From: Actinostola sp. cb2023
Lineage: Eukaryota > Cnidaria > Anthozoa > Actiniaria > Actinostolidae
Assembly: GCA_033675265.1 (NCBI GenBank)
Contig: JAUJYZ010001197.1
Coordinates: 278,501 to 342,500 of the forward strand
Direction: 5' to 3'
Length of the DNA stretch: 64,000 bases
Positions 21,888 through 32,865 of this stretch are shown in pieces. A program made the position numbers and the translations under genes. The notes under the pieces are model-generated. The model saw only the letters and a list, made by a program, of their open reading frames with translations, had not been told where the DNA came from and searched no databases. How positions within the stretch are numbered: the stretch's first letter is position 1; every line of letters begins with the position of its first letter.

Positions 21888-24050
21888 ATGGAGTCTTTCC
21901 TTGTTAACCTTAAAAAAGATGTACAGTGTTCGTTGTGTAATCAGACAATGACGGAACCCAAGATCTTAGACTGTTTCCATGCATTTTGTAAACCTTGCAT
22001 CAAGAGAAATGCTGAACTCATTGGACAAGTCAACATCTTCAAGTGTCCTAAATGTTGCTTTGAAATGTTGCTGCAAGAACTAAGCGACGTGGAAGACTTA
22101 AAGCCAAGTCCACTACACTCGAGAATCCTGCAAGTGTTGGCGTTTGCAGAAAGCGAGAAGTGTTGTTCTGTTTCTGCAAGTCATTCGCCAGCATTGTGGC
22201 ACTGTTTCGACTGTAATCGTTCGTTGTGTGACGAATGTCTGAACAGTCATTCATTGTTCACTAAAGATCACCATGTCGTTTCCTTGACGGACTTGAAGAA
22301 GGAGAACCTAGAGGCGATCCTGACAAGAGAAATTCATTGCAAGGCTCACTTGAATCACACCTTGACGATATTCTGTAAAGACTGTGACGTCTTGGTGTGT
22401 TCGCTTTGCTTAATGGACGACCACATTAAACACAATACAACGTCGCTACAGGAGTTCACTGGAGTCAAGAAAGCTTTGTTGGCTCAAAACCTCGAGGAAA
22501 TCGAGAATCTACGATGCAGCGAAATCGAAAAGAAACAGCAAGAAGAAATTGCTCTCAAAATGAAAAGCGACGGAGAGAAAGCCAAAGAAGAAGTGAAGAA
22601 ATTAACCAAAAGGTTGGTGACATCTCTACTTGACCACGAACAACAGCTGCTGAATGAAATCCAGAGAAACGTAGCGAAAGCTGACAGCAATTTACGTATA
22701 ATACGTCACATCCCAGCAGCACAAGAATACATCCAAACCATCATTGCCAATGGAATAGCAAGTGATATGGTCGATATCCAAGAGGTAGAAGGTTCCAAAA
22801 GATTCACTTACTGCCCCTTTGAAAAGAACACTTGGGGGATCAACTTTAACCCTAATAAAGCCTTGAGTGAACAAGTAAGCACTGGACAAGGAAATATACA
22901 ATTCTCTTGGAAGTCAGATGCATCGATGAGTACAGTGCAAGTTGACACTCATGATCTCCAGGCATTGAGGAAAGCAAAGTTGTCCGTGTTTACGAAGTAT
23001 TCTACAGGAGAACTCAATTATGATGAAAGTGATGTCGTGGACGTTCAAATCAGCCCTGAAGACGATGTGCAAGTAGAAGAGAAAACCGTGAAGACTGATG
23101 GTAAAGTAGAAGTTGAATTCATCCCTCGAGTACCTGGACAATTGACAGCTGAGGTGAAATTGAATGGGAATCCTGTATCTAACAGTCCATTAGTGATGCA
23201 TATCAAGCCACAAAACATGCAGGAAACAGGAACTTCAAAGTTGAAAACGGCGTTGAATAGCTATAGTGCATTTGCGAATTTGTCAGGTATTGCAGCAAAT
23301 AAGGCCAACAGTAGGATTGCTGTAGCAAATTGTTCTTCACACGGTGTTAGAGTATTTAGTATTAATGGGGAGGTGCTGCAAACGTATGGTAGTCAAGGCA
23401 GTGAACCAGGACAGTTGATTAATCCTCAAGGATTAGCATTTCTCAACGACATAGATTTAGTCATAGTTGACTGGGGTAATCATAGAATATCTATAGTGAA
23501 CACTATAACAGGGACTCTGGTGAAAACATTTGGTTGTCATGGTAATGGCAATGGAGAGTTTTCTGAACCACGTGGAATACACGTTGATGACGAAAGTAAC
23601 ATCATTGTAAGTGACACAGGTAATCATCGTGTTCAAGTGTTTAACAAGGACGGTGACTATCGATATCAATTTAGTTTGCCAGATCAGGGTTTCAGTGCAT
23701 GGTGTACAATAACACACAATGGACTGTTTTACGTGAGCGATGATAGTAACGCAGTGATTCATGTGATTGAAATGAAAGACGACTCACCAACTAGAATATC
23801 CACCATTGGAGGGAAGGGTCGGGCTGCTGGTCAGTTGCAGAAGCCAACCGGTCTGGCTATTGATAATGACCATAATCTACTGGTGTGTGACCAGAGTTGT
23901 TGCTTGGTTCATAAGTTCACTTTGGATGGTCGTTTTATAGGTACGACAAGTAGACTTTGTAATGTAATGTTTGTAGTAGTATTAAATGATGGACAGTTAA
24001 TTTGCACCGCGTTCAGTCAGAATTCCAGTAGGAATATTTTCTTTTTTTAA
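21888..24050 (+). CDS. TRIM-type RING/B-box/coiled-coil/filamin/NHL protein, copy A
   Basis: Intronless 720-codon frame. I chose the ATG at 21888 (context AAAATGG) because the longer open frame starts at a TTG. RING finger, C3HC4: C14, C17, C29, H31, C34, C37, C53, C56. Two B-boxes lie near residues 95-140 (CCSVSASHS, CFDCNRSLCDEC) and 155-195 (CKAHLNH, FCKDC, CSLC, DDHIKH). A coiled coil spans about 195-300, a filamin-type Ig domain about 345-440 (ending SNSPLVMHI), and NHL repeats about 455-720 (GQLINPQGLAF, GNHRISIVN, GEFSEPRGIHVD, GNHRVQVFN). This is the architecture of TRIM2/3/71-class E3 ubiquitin ligases, which bind partners or RNA through the NHL propeller. The substrate is unknown. 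It lies upstream of coiled-coil exons on the same strand, possibly inside their intron. A near-copy is at 35170. Confidence 0.93.
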   Translation: MESFLVNLKKDVQCSLCNQTMTEPKILDCFHAFCKPCIKRNAELIGQVNIFKCPKCCFEMLLQELSDVEDLKPSPLHSRILQVLAFAESEKCCSVSASHSPALWHCFDCNRSLCDECLNSHSLFTKDHHVVSLTDLKKENLEAILTREIHCKAHLNHTLTIFCKDCDVLVCSLCLMDDHIKHNTTSLQEFTGVKKALLAQNLEEIENLRCSEIEKKQQEEIALKMKSDGEKAKEEVKKLTKRLVTSLLDHEQQLLNEIQRNVAKADSNLRIIRHIPAAQEYIQTIIANGIASDMVDIQEVEGSKRFTYCPFEKNTWGINFNPNKALSEQVSTGQGNIQFSWKSDASMSTVQVDTHDLQALRKAKLSVFTKYSTGELNYDESDVVDVQISPEDDVQVEEKTVKTDGKVEVEFIPRVPGQLTAEVKLNGNPVSNSPLVMHIKPQNMQETGTSKLKTALNSYSAFANLSGIAANKANSRIAVANCSSHGVRVFSINGEVLQTYGSQGSEPGQLINPQGLAFLNDIDLVIVDWGNHRISIVNTITGTLVKTFGCHGNGNGEFSEPRGIHVDDESNIIVSDTGNHRVQVFNKDGDYRYQFSLPDQGFSAWCTITHNGLFYVSDDSNAVIHVIEMKDDSPTRISTIGGKGRAAGQLQKPTGLAIDNDHNLLVCDQSCCLVHKFTLDGRFIGTTSRLCNVMFVVVLNDGQLICTAFSQNSSRNIFFF

Positions 24051-24099
24051 ATTGAACGATAGTCCATAAACAATAGCTTTCTATTTCATTAGTTTTAAC

Positions 24100-24504
24100 A
24101 GCTCATGAGAAAAAGCAAAGTTTACTGAACAATGGCCTAAGAGCCAGCAGAGAACTTTGCCTTTTCTCATGAGATTTGCTGTGTTTCGTCTTCTCTTGTA
24201 AATACGTACTCTATTGGTTTTAACTGTGCAAGCAATCTTAGTCTAACGATGGTATAGTTCATACCGAAATGTAACCGTTTTACAACTTTGTTTTGTATTT
24301 GTAGCAAGACACCATGAAATAGGAACCATTTGTGGTCGATATTATTGACACAATGCAAATATTCGTATTATCCTTCATTCATTTATTAACTATTATTATA
24401 CTTTGTTTGATTATTAATTAAAAGTATTATTATTATATCTGTATTTTATATTACACACCCACAAGTGGTGTTACTTGGGTTCCTTGTCTTATTGTTTAAA
24501 TAAA
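24100..24504 (+). promoter_or_regulatory. TRIM copy A 3' untranslated region: stem-loop and poly(A) signal
   Basis: CTCATGAGAAAAAGCAAAGT at about 24102 pairs with ACTTTGCCTTTTCTCATGAG ending near 24172, giving a ~26-bp stem soon after the stop. The first poly(A)-type hexamer AATAAA in a plausible context is at 24499-24504. Both are conserved after copy B (stem about 37379-37449, AATAAA 37790-37795). Confidence 0.5.
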
Positions 24505-24768
24505 ATAAATGTGGTCAGCTTCTGTGGTGGTGTTCATTTCTCACAAGGAAACGTTTCTAAGGGGATTTCTTTGTCCGTAACAAAGTTGCAAGGTATTTGA
24601 ATTCCGTAGTTAAAACTTTGGTAAAACCTCGGCAAAACTACGGTAGAACCTCGGCAAAACCTCGGCTTATAGCTTTCGATCAATCTATTTATTTTACGTC
24701 GTAACGTGGGACGAGGTTGCCATTACATCCGAGGCAGAGGCCCATATTTGTGGACGGACCTCAGTAGT

Positions 24769-24908
24769 GCACGCGTGCTGATTTTCGAGATCAGAATATT
24801 AGGATCTTTCACTTATTAAGAAATAACCACTGCCATCTAATAAAGATGGCAGTGGTTATTTTTATGTGAAAGATCCTATAGTATTCTGATCTCGAAAATC
24901 AACACGTG
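24769..24908. mobile_element. Foldback MITE ~140 bp (left copy)
   Basis: CTGATTTTCGAGATCAGAAT is inverted at the right (ATTCTGATCTCGAAAATCA). Inner AAATAACCACTGCCATCT pairs with AGATGGCAGTGGTTATTT. The right duplication copy of the same element (38396-38888) is interrupted by another element. Confidence 0.8.
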
Positions 24909-24913
24909 TGAAT

Positions 24914-25140
24914 AAGGTGTATTACCACCCCTCCTCCAAAGTTGTGAGCCTGCCATGTACTTCAGCGGTAACGTAATGAAAGTTTACAGCCATGTCATCC
25001 CTATAACTCGTGGATTACCACCCCTCCCCCAAAGTTGTGAGCCTGCGATATACTTTAGTGTCAACGTAATTAAAGTTTACAGCCGAGTGAGTGAGTGATC
25101 CTAAAATTGTCCCAATGTCATCCCTATAACTCGTGGAATG
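24914..25140. repeat. ~110-bp tandem repeat (CCAAAGTTGTGAGCCTGC)
   Basis: Two to three units with CCAAAGTTGTGAGCCTGC, CAACGTAATTAAAGTTTACA, GTGAGTGAGTGATCC and CATCCCTATAACTCGTGGA. Related arrays are at 34106-34400, 34590-34845 and 38893-39330. Confidence 0.8.
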
Positions 25141-25244
25141 CATAATCCACAGTTAAAAACCCTTTTTCATGCAATTATTACATCCTTGGTTTATTGTTTT
25201 CATTGCCTTTTAATTAACAGTTTCGTTTTCTGTTGACGATGTAG

Positions 25245-28200
25245 TTTGAGGAACTGTGTTCCCGTCACTCCAAGCTTGAAACAGATCTCAGTCGGTCAAG
25301 TTCAGAGGCTTTACAATGGATTACTAACGATAGAAAAAGACTGGAGGACCAGAGAGACATTCTGAGAGTAATGGATGTCTTTTATCTCTCTTTCTTTTCT
25401 TCCTTTTTTTTCTGTCTCGATCCCTCCACCTTCCCTTCCCTCGCTGTCCTATATCCCTTCTTTTCTCCCTTCCTTTCCTCTTTTCCAACTTCCTCACTTT
25501 TCCTTCTCCCTTCCTCACTTTCTGTCCTCTCTTCCTCGTCTATTTCCAGAATCAAGTTCTTGACCTCCAAACCCGATTGGGCAGAGAAGAACATGCAGTG
25601 GATGCTCACCCTGCAATGCATGATGGTCAATCAGCTGACGAAGAACTAAGAACTCTGAGACAAGAAAATGCAACACTAGTTTCCAGGCTAGAAACGCTCG
25701 TGAACGAGAGAGACTCGGTACTACAGGACTCTGAAGATCTCATGGAAGGAATGCAAGTAAGCTGGGAATATGTATTTATTGGAGTTTTAACGATCTCCTT
25801 AGTGCGGTTCTCAGTATTATGTGAACTCGGACATTCAAACAGTCGCCTGGAACTTGGTTTTTCGCTGCTGTCAATCAAATTCAAAACCCAAACAAATTCA
25901 AAACTAAATACATTCTTCGACTAAATGTCCATAATTTAGCTCAAAATCATATATGGTTTCCATTTGGTGGGTCTTCTGACTTTTATTTTTAAGTTTACTA
26001 ATTTTTTATGTTGATTGACAGCAGCGAAAAACCAAATTAGAAGCCGACTGCTTGAATGTCCGAGTTCGCATAATACTGAGAATCGCAGCAACGAACGCAA
26101 CGCGAGTTTTCGTCGGTCATGCGTGTGGGTTCCCTGTGGTAAAACATGACACAGAAGCTTCCCGTTTCCATAGCTACAATACAGTTGAACCCCTTTTAAG
26201 CGGCCACCCTCGGGAAATGTCAATCGGCCGCTTAATAGGGGCTCATCAATCTGCATAAGGCATGGTAGATTGTCACTTAGTGACAACGGAATCACATCAA
26301 ACCGTTAATAAACGTGTTTTTGAATGTTTTTATGAGTCGTCACCTTCTATTTTGGACTCTTATCTGACATGACCATTTTCAAAACAGTGGTTCGACTGTA
26401 GTCTTATAGCCTCGTCACGCAGCAATATATGGATGTATTTATATATCTTCAGCAATTGAAAGAGGCGTTTGAGAATGAGATAGAAAGAAGGCTGGAAAAA
26501 GAAAGGGAGAGATTTGTGACACAACAAGAAAGCACTTTGAAGGTTAGTTTAAAATAGCGTATTTAGCTACCCTGCCAACCAGGTACAACTTGGATCTGTT
26601 GGCAATTGTCAAGGACAAAAAACCTTTGTTGGATTTCTGTCCTAGCCCTCCCCCTCGCATGCCTTTTAGACTAATATATTGCTGGTGTTGAGTTTATTTG
26701 GTGTTCATTTCAGGAGTACAAGATGCGCGCTGCGGAAAACTGCAAGTTGCAAGGTGAGTTTAAGTTCATCCAGCAATAGATCTGATAATTCAGTTCAGTG
26801 TTCATTCCCACTGACAACTCTGTCGGGATTCCTGTGTTAGATGACACAGGTATACCAAAACGAATTGGAGAAGAAGGGTTGATAATCGAAGGGTATTGAT
26901 ACTTAAATACTGCAATAGATCTGATAATTCAGTTCAGTGTTCATTCCCACTGACAACTCTGTCGGGATTCCTGTGTTAGATGAGACAGGTATACCAAAAC
27001 GAATTGGAGAAAAAGGGTTGATAATCGAAGGGTATTGATACTTAAATACTGCAATAGATCTAATAATTCAGTTCAGGGTTCATTCCCACTGACAACTCTG
27101 TCGGGATTCCTGTGTTAGATGACACAGGTATACCAAAACTAATTGGAGAAAAAGGGTTGATAATCGAACGGTTTTGATACTTAAACCTTGATACTTGTAG
27201 ATAAACACCAAGTTCTTCTTGAAGAAAACAAAAGCCTGGAACTGAAATGGTGAGAATGGATTTTCGTCGTCTTTATGTAGTATTTTAGCCTTCAATTTTC
27301 AACTGCTTCATTATTTTTCTCTTCACAGCAAAAATGTGGAGTTTGAACGAGATGAACTTAGAAGACAAGTGAATGAGTTGTGCGAAAGTAGAGCAAGGAG
27401 CGAAGAGTAAGTCTTGTTGGTCCTGATCGGATTCCTGAATTTAGATTACGGGCGTAAGGAACGAACACCTGATTTTCAGGCGATTGAGAGGAAAGGTTTT
27501 ACCCTTGTCACTTACATGATATCCAGGGTATACAGGTATTTTTTTGTAGGGAGGGGGGAGGGGGTGTCCAAATGGTCAAGTCGACGTGAAGTAACGTCAT
27601 ATTTAACAGCGTTGGTAAGCGATGTCATAATGTATTTTTAACGTTTTTTCGCCATTTCATCACTGACAATATTCTAGAATATTATAACGGAACGAAGGGG
27701 TGGGGTGTCCTTATTTATTCCTCAGAAGCAACGGTTGGGCTGCCTGTGGTTGTAATTAGATTTTAAGCATTATTTAGCTCTGATGATGGGCGTTTAGCCC
27801 GTCGTAAAGCTTGGCAGTTTTCAATAAAACTTCAGATTGAAGACACAGCATTGTACAAGATTTGTCTAGATTGTTTCACTGACTTTTCTAAGTTTTCAGG
27901 AAGACGACTCAGACGGATTTGTCTCAGCCAAGTCCACGACGAAAGGAACACAGAGGCAGAAGAAGGAGTAACAGTGTCGGTGTTATTGTACCTATTGTTG
28001 CTATTGACGGAGAAGAAGAATCCAGCAGGTTAGTGAATCTTGCACGTGATTGACATGTCACTTGAACCACAGGCAGCCCAACCATTGTTTCTGAGGCTGC
28101 TTAACTTTAATAAATAAAAATATATTTGTATGCGCGTGCCTTGTTTGATGGGTTTCCTGTGGTATGAAACTCCAGTCACGTGACAAATACGTTTTTTTGT

Positions 28201-29749
28201 TTCGATAGCAGCCATGACTAATACCCCGTTCACACCGAGGCTTGAACATATTTTAAAGTGGTTTACCTAAATAGGTTTAGAAAATTATCTACAAACGCCA
28301 CGCAACATTTGGCACAAAACTGCTGGTAAACTGCTCAGGTGGTTTAAGGCTTGGTTTTATAGAGCAACATGTAAAATCACATTTTTACAATATCTCTCTC
28401 CATTTATAACGAATGATTATGGTGTTTGGTCCTTAGGAGGCATTTAGGTTTTGTAATATTTTAAGTGCAATTATGTTAATTTCTAAAGGTCACGTGACCT
28501 TAAAATGAGAAAATGAGAAAATTGAAAATGGGGAGTACAGAGACTTTTCTTAGCATAATAAAATAGGTGTTATTTGAGGATGTTTGAAGAGGTCTTCCTA
28601 AGTTAGCCTTTGCTCGTTGTCCCCCAGCTAAACGGTAAAGAGAAAAATGAAGATATATAATTTTCAGCTTGGTCACGTGACCTATTTTGTCAATTATCTC
28701 CATAACTAACAATGATGGACAACGAGCAAAGGCTATTTTGGAAAGACCTATTGAATTGTCCTTATTTAATACACAATCTATTATTCTAAGAAAAGTCTCT
28801 GTACACCCCATTTTTTGTTGAGTCTTTCGTACATTTGTGACCACGTGGTTTGTCACGTGATACGGCATGTCCAGTAGTTACCATATAATATTATCTGTTT
28901 CAACGAACTACATCTACTAGCCGAGTTTCAGCTTGGTAGGTGAAATGCCTGACTCAATAATTCAAAAAATGTGATTTTATGAGTAATTAGTCTCTCAGCC
29001 AAGCCTTAAACCACCTGAGTGTCCTTTGTGTTGCACAGTATTAATTCCAGGTAGTTTGATTCTTGTGAAATTAAATGCCCTCGAATTAGAGAAGCGAGAA
29101 TAAACTAGTTTAACTAAAAGTGTTTTGGTGTGAATGAAGTATAAGAGTGCTCACTGCCCCGTCCGTTCAGACAGGTGTCAATCCTGAGAAACAAGCCACA
29201 AACAGTTCCGAAAAGAAATGATGGCGAACCTCTACAAACTATCACCTCTCTATAACGGCCAGGGGTTTTTGGCTGAGACATTTAGGCCCCGTTTACATGA
29301 GAGAGAGAAGCCTAGCAGTAGGGACAATTCTATTGTTTTATCATCCACAGGGAATATGCGAACAATAGAGTTGACCCTAGTGCTAGGGCTATCTCTCTGT
29401 CATGTAAACAGAGCCTTATTCTTCTTGAAATCAGTATAAACTGAACGATTTCTGTGGCAAATAAAGTTTATTAATAAAGTTACCTCCCCAGAACTGCGCC
29501 ACCTCTCAGTCAACGGCGACAAAGCTTTGTTGCAGGACGTAGAGTATCGACAGTAGCGTCATTTATCTGAAAACTACACTTAGCAGCCTGTGTACCACGC
29601 CCTTCCCCCGTCTCGTCCCTGCTTTCCCCCTCTGCGCTGAGAGATGGTATAATATCGGGGCTATAATAAGGCTATAATATCGTTTTCTTTGGTTTCACAG
29701 CTCACCAGACTGTTCGCCCCCACGACATCATACGAAGAGTTCTACATGA
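25245..29749 (+). CDS. Coiled-coil protein gene, 3' exons, copy A
   Basis: Eight exons with matching phases: 25245-25367, 25550-25756, 26453-26542, 26714-26753, 27201-27249, 27329-27406, 27900-28028, 29701-29749 (TGA). The encoded part is about 40 + 69 + 30 + 13 + 16 + 26 + 43 + 16 residues. It is strongly coiled-coil (RLEDQRDILR, EELRTLRQENATLV, RLEKERERFVTQQE, FERDELRRQVNELC), followed by a basic/Ser tail (SPRRKEHRGRRRSNS) and the C-terminus SSPDCSPPRHHTKSST. EKTTQTD after the coiled coil fits the (K/R)-x-T-Q-T motif bound by LC8 dynein light chain; that role is inference. The 5' exons were not identified with confidence. No family name is recognised. Copy B at 34042-43403 is nearly identical. 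Confidence 0.8.
26180..26402. mobile_element. Pogo/Tigger-type MITE in intron
   Basis: TACAGTTGAACCCCTTTTAA at the left and GTGGTTCGACTGTA at the right match the CAGTNGAACC terminal pattern. An internal short palindrome is built on AGCGGCC/GGCCGCTTAATAGGGG. A decayed copy is at about 40308-40517 in the right duplication copy. Confidence 0.65.
26774..27190. repeat. 139-bp unit, three tandem copies in the left copy only
   Basis: CAATAGATCTGATAATTCAG, ACAACTCTGTCGGGATTCC, GACACAGGTATACCAAAAC and GTTGATAATCGAAGGGTA repeat at a 139-bp period. The right duplication copy has a single unit, which is interrupted by a foldback at 41147. Confidence 0.9.
28334..29019. mobile_element. Long foldback ~686 bp, left copy only
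   Basis: The ends CTCAGGTGGTTTAAGGCTTG and its inverse (CAAGCCTTAAACCACCTGAG) are perfect. A second inverted pair inside (TTTGCTCGTTGTCC with GGACAACGAGCAAA; AGAGACTTTTCTTAG with CTAAGAAAAGTCTCT) allows most of the element to fold. The right copy lacks it and reads GGTAAACTGTCCTTT at the site, which indicates a TG dinucleotide duplicated at the insertion. Confidence 0.88.
29282..29420. mobile_element. MITE with GGCCCCGTTTACA ends
   Basis: TTAGGCCCCGTTTACATGAG at the left is inverted at the right (CATGTAAACAGAGCCTTA), with flanking TTA on both sides. The 3-bp TWA duplication and GGCCCC ends fit PIF/Harbinger-type elements. It is also present, degraded, at about 42945-43075. Confidence 0.6.
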
Positions 29750-29875
29750 TTCAGCAAACACGAAGTTGCGTTGATCGTGCTAGCTGCATGAGCACCTCTC
29801 GTAACAGAAGTACGAAAGATTCTCGATGACCTCGTTACGTTGCCTTCTCGGATTGTGGCTTAAAATCACGTTATT

Positions 29876-30447
29876 CCGTTCGAGAGAGGACACAGGCAAC
29901 CCACGTAGAACTGAAGTGATTAGCGCTTACCACAGGCATCCCAATGTCAAAATTTACTAACGTCTGTTCGAGAGAGGACACAGGCAACCCATGCAGAACT
30001 GAAGTGATTAGCGCTTACCACAGGCATCCCAATGTCAAAATTTACTAACGTCTGTTCGAGAGGACACAGGCAACCCATGCAGAACTGAAGTGATTAGCGC
30101 CTACCACAGGAATCCCAATGTCAAAATTTACTAACGTCTGTTGGAGAGAGGACACAGGCAACCCATGCAGAACTGAAGTGATTAGCGCTTACCACAGGAA
30201 TCCCAATGTCAAAACTTACTAACGTCTGTTGGAGAGAGGACACAGGCAACCCATGCAGAACTGAAGTGATTAGCGCTTACCACAGGAATCCCAATGTCAA
30301 AATTTACTAACGTCTGTTGGAGAGAGGACACATGCAACCCATGCAGAACTGAAGTGATTAGCACTTACCACAGGAATCCCAATGTCAAAACTTACTAACG
30401 TCTGTTGGAGAGAGGACACAGGCAACCCATGCAGAACTGAAGTGATT
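29876..30447. repeat. 88-bp minisatellite
   Basis: About 6.5 units at an 88-bp period with GAGAGGACACAGGCAACCCA, GCAGAACTGAAGTGATTAGC, TTACCACAGGCATCCCAATG and TTTACTAACGTCTGTT. Further arrays are at 31918-32490 (about 6.5 units) and 43535-43755 (about 2.5 units). It begins about 130 bp after the stop codon of the coiled-coil gene. Confidence 0.95.
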
Positions 30448-30738
30448 CGCTAACAGAAGATCACAATACAATAATACAATACATTTTATTAGCTCATCCC
30501 ATTGGGCTTTTCAGAACTAATTTGCAATCAACATCCCAGTGTAACTATTGTATGTTCGAGAGGAGACACAGGCATCCCAGTGCTGAAGTCTACTGCTGCG
30601 TTGTCAAATGATTCGCAAAGGCCCTCTCTCCCCTTCCCCATCCCCCTCCCCCTCCCCCTTCTTTTACTGCTCATCATTCTTATTAAAAATATAAGTACAA
30701 ACAGATAATCTAAACAGGTTTTCGTATAAAATAACCGG

Positions 30739-31043
30739 TTATTGTAGCTGATGGCACAGCGCTATCTGCCGTCTGATATTCTTCCTTTTTATCATTTCGT
30801 CCCAGTGCTCCCGTCCACTTCCTTCGGCGCGTGCACTGAGGACAATTTCCCCAATAGACTGGTCGCTCAGCAACAGGTCGTAGTTCATAACCCTTATTGT
30901 TATCGAATAGTCTTGTATTCGAGTCGAGTCGACGTCAAAAATTAATCCTTTATTCCAGACTGGACTAGTCGTTCGCTTTCTCTTGGTTTGTCTTGTCTCG
31001 AGGACTTTGTCGTCAATAGAGAGGATCACTCGAACATAAGGAG
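30739..31043 (-). pseudogene. Orphan C2B exon of synaptotagmin-like gene, left copy
   Basis: Minus-strand exon reading PYVRVILSIDDKVLETRQTK to HWDEMIKRKNIRRQIALCHQ and a stop, almost the same as 44036-44340. It has an intact acceptor (CATTAG). However, the linker exon, C2A and membrane-spanning exons that should lie at higher coordinates are absent from this copy, so it cannot yield the normal protein. It could still act as an alternative terminal exon if spliced from a distant gene. Confidence 0.82.
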
Positions 31044-31109
31044 CTAATGGGATCGAAAATAAGAAACGATTAGCAATATACTCGCATCAAAATAGTATGT
31101 GAACAGGGT

Positions 31110-31520
31110 AGGCCGGGGGGGGGAGGGGAGGATAGGGTTAGGCCCGGGGGGGTGGGGACAACTCGTATATAAAGTGATGCATGGGGATGCTCGTCGGAAT
31201 TTCTTTTAAATAACCCCTAAAAGGTACCCGAGTCTTGTCTAGGTGGGCGTGGCAACAAATAATTTTTACCCCTAAAGGGTACCAACTCTACAACTGTCAT
31301 TCCGCCAGGCTGTCATTATATCTTATCTCGATCGGGTATCTTATTTACTGACAAACATCCTAAAAGGTACCGGCTTAGTCTCTTGGTCCTTTTAGATTTG
31401 TGACACCCTAAGTGGTACCCTAACTCGCGGATCTGGATTCTGAACCCCTAAAAGGTACGAAGAGCATCCCATTGATCATGCACTTTATATAAGGGAGTCC
31501 CCCGGGTGGGGTAGGGGGGG
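31110..31520. repeat. CCCCTAAAAGGTACC dispersed element
   Basis: Five to six copies of CCCTAAAAGGTACC or its variants within 300 bp, ending in a GGGAGTCCCCCGGGTGGGG segment and G tracts. Other copies are at about 32930-33340, 44510-44880 and 46685-46970. A hairpin AAATTGCGAAGATAA/TTATCTTCGCAATTT follows at 31534-31567. Noncoding. Confidence 0.7.
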
Positions 31521-32785
31521 GGACTCCCTTAAATTGCGAAGATAAAAAAAATTATCTTCGCAATTTGAGTGAAGCGATCTTTTCCAAACTTCACATTTTT
31601 ACTAATTTCAACGAGCTCTTCCAGCTATGATAATCATTTTTTGTCCTATGAGTTTTCAAATCAAATCAAAAGACTTTATTTTATGAAGGTGACACTAAAC
31701 AGTCTCAGACTGATAAACTTGTGGCCCTCTTATCTAACCTAAACTAAATAAATCTATAAATCTTTGAAATTACATGATAAACCCTCATTCGAACATTAAA
31801 CCCAAACAAAATTTGACAACCTGAATCTGAATTCCACGGCTTTCCCACCACCGCGCAAGCCGTGATGGAATACATTACTTTCGCATTTCTTTCATAATAC
31901 TATTAGTTCAGCAGATATTCCGTTCGAGAGAGGACACAGGCAACCCACGTAGAACTGAAGTGATTAGCGCTTACCACAGGCATCCCAATGTCAAAATTTA
32001 CTAACGTCTGTTCGAGAGAGTACACAGGCAACCCATGCAGAACTGAAGTGATTAGCGCTTACCACAGGCATCCCAATTTCAAAATTTACTAACGTCTGTT
32101 CGAGAGGACACAGGCAATCCATGCAGAACTGAAGTGATTAGCGCCTACCACAGGAATCCCAATGTCAAAATTTACTAACGTCTGTTGGAGAGAGGACACA
32201 GGCAACCCATGCAGAACTGAAGTGATTAGCGCTTACCACAGGAATCCCAATGTCAAAACTTACTAACGTCTGTTGGAGAGAGGACACAGGCAACCCATGC
32301 AGAACTGAAGTGATTAGCGCTTACCACAGGAATCCCAATGTCAAAATTTACTAACGTCTGTTGGAGAGAGGACACATGCAACCCATGCAGAACTGAAGTG
32401 ATTAGCGCTTACCACAGGAATCCCAATGTCAAAACTTACTAACGTCTGTTGGAGAGAGGACACAGGCAACCCACGCAGAACTGAAGTGATTCGCTACCAG
32501 AAGATCACAATACAATAATACAATACATTTTATTAGCTCATCCCATTGGGCTTTTCAGAACTAATTTGCAATCAACATCCCAGTGTAACTATTGTATGTT
32601 CGAGAGGAGACACAGGCATCCCAGTTCTGAAGTCTACTGCGTTGTCAAATGATTCGCAAAGGCCCTCCCTCCCCTTCCCCATCCCCCTCCCCCTCCCCCT
32701 TCTTTTACTGCTCATCATTCTTATTAAAAATATAAGTACAAACAGATAATCTAAACAGGTTTTCGTATAAAATAACCGGTTATTG

Positions 32786-32865
32786 TAGCTGATGGCACAG
32801 CGCTATCTGCCGTCTGATATTCTTCCTTTTTATCATTTCGTCCCAGCAGTGCTCCCGTCCACTTC
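32786..32865 (-). pseudogene. C2B exon stub after internal deletion
   Basis: Only the last ~25 codons of the C2B exon remain in the second unit of the nested duplication. Sequence then jumps directly to the intron flank (CGTAAACGATTAGCAATATA). Confidence 0.8.

Noticed and set aside
27775..27840. Hammerhead ribozyme-like CTGATGA with GGGC/GCCC stem, as in Penelope-like elements
   Set aside because: The core after the stem reads GTCGTAAAGC and not GAAAC directly next to the stem, and the matching right-copy sequence is further degraded. At most a decayed retroelement end.
29876..32490. Possible CRISPR-like array
   Set aside because: The 88-bp units are directly repeated without unique spacers, and the genome is animal. 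It is a minisatellite. The same holds for the 35-bp array at 5088.
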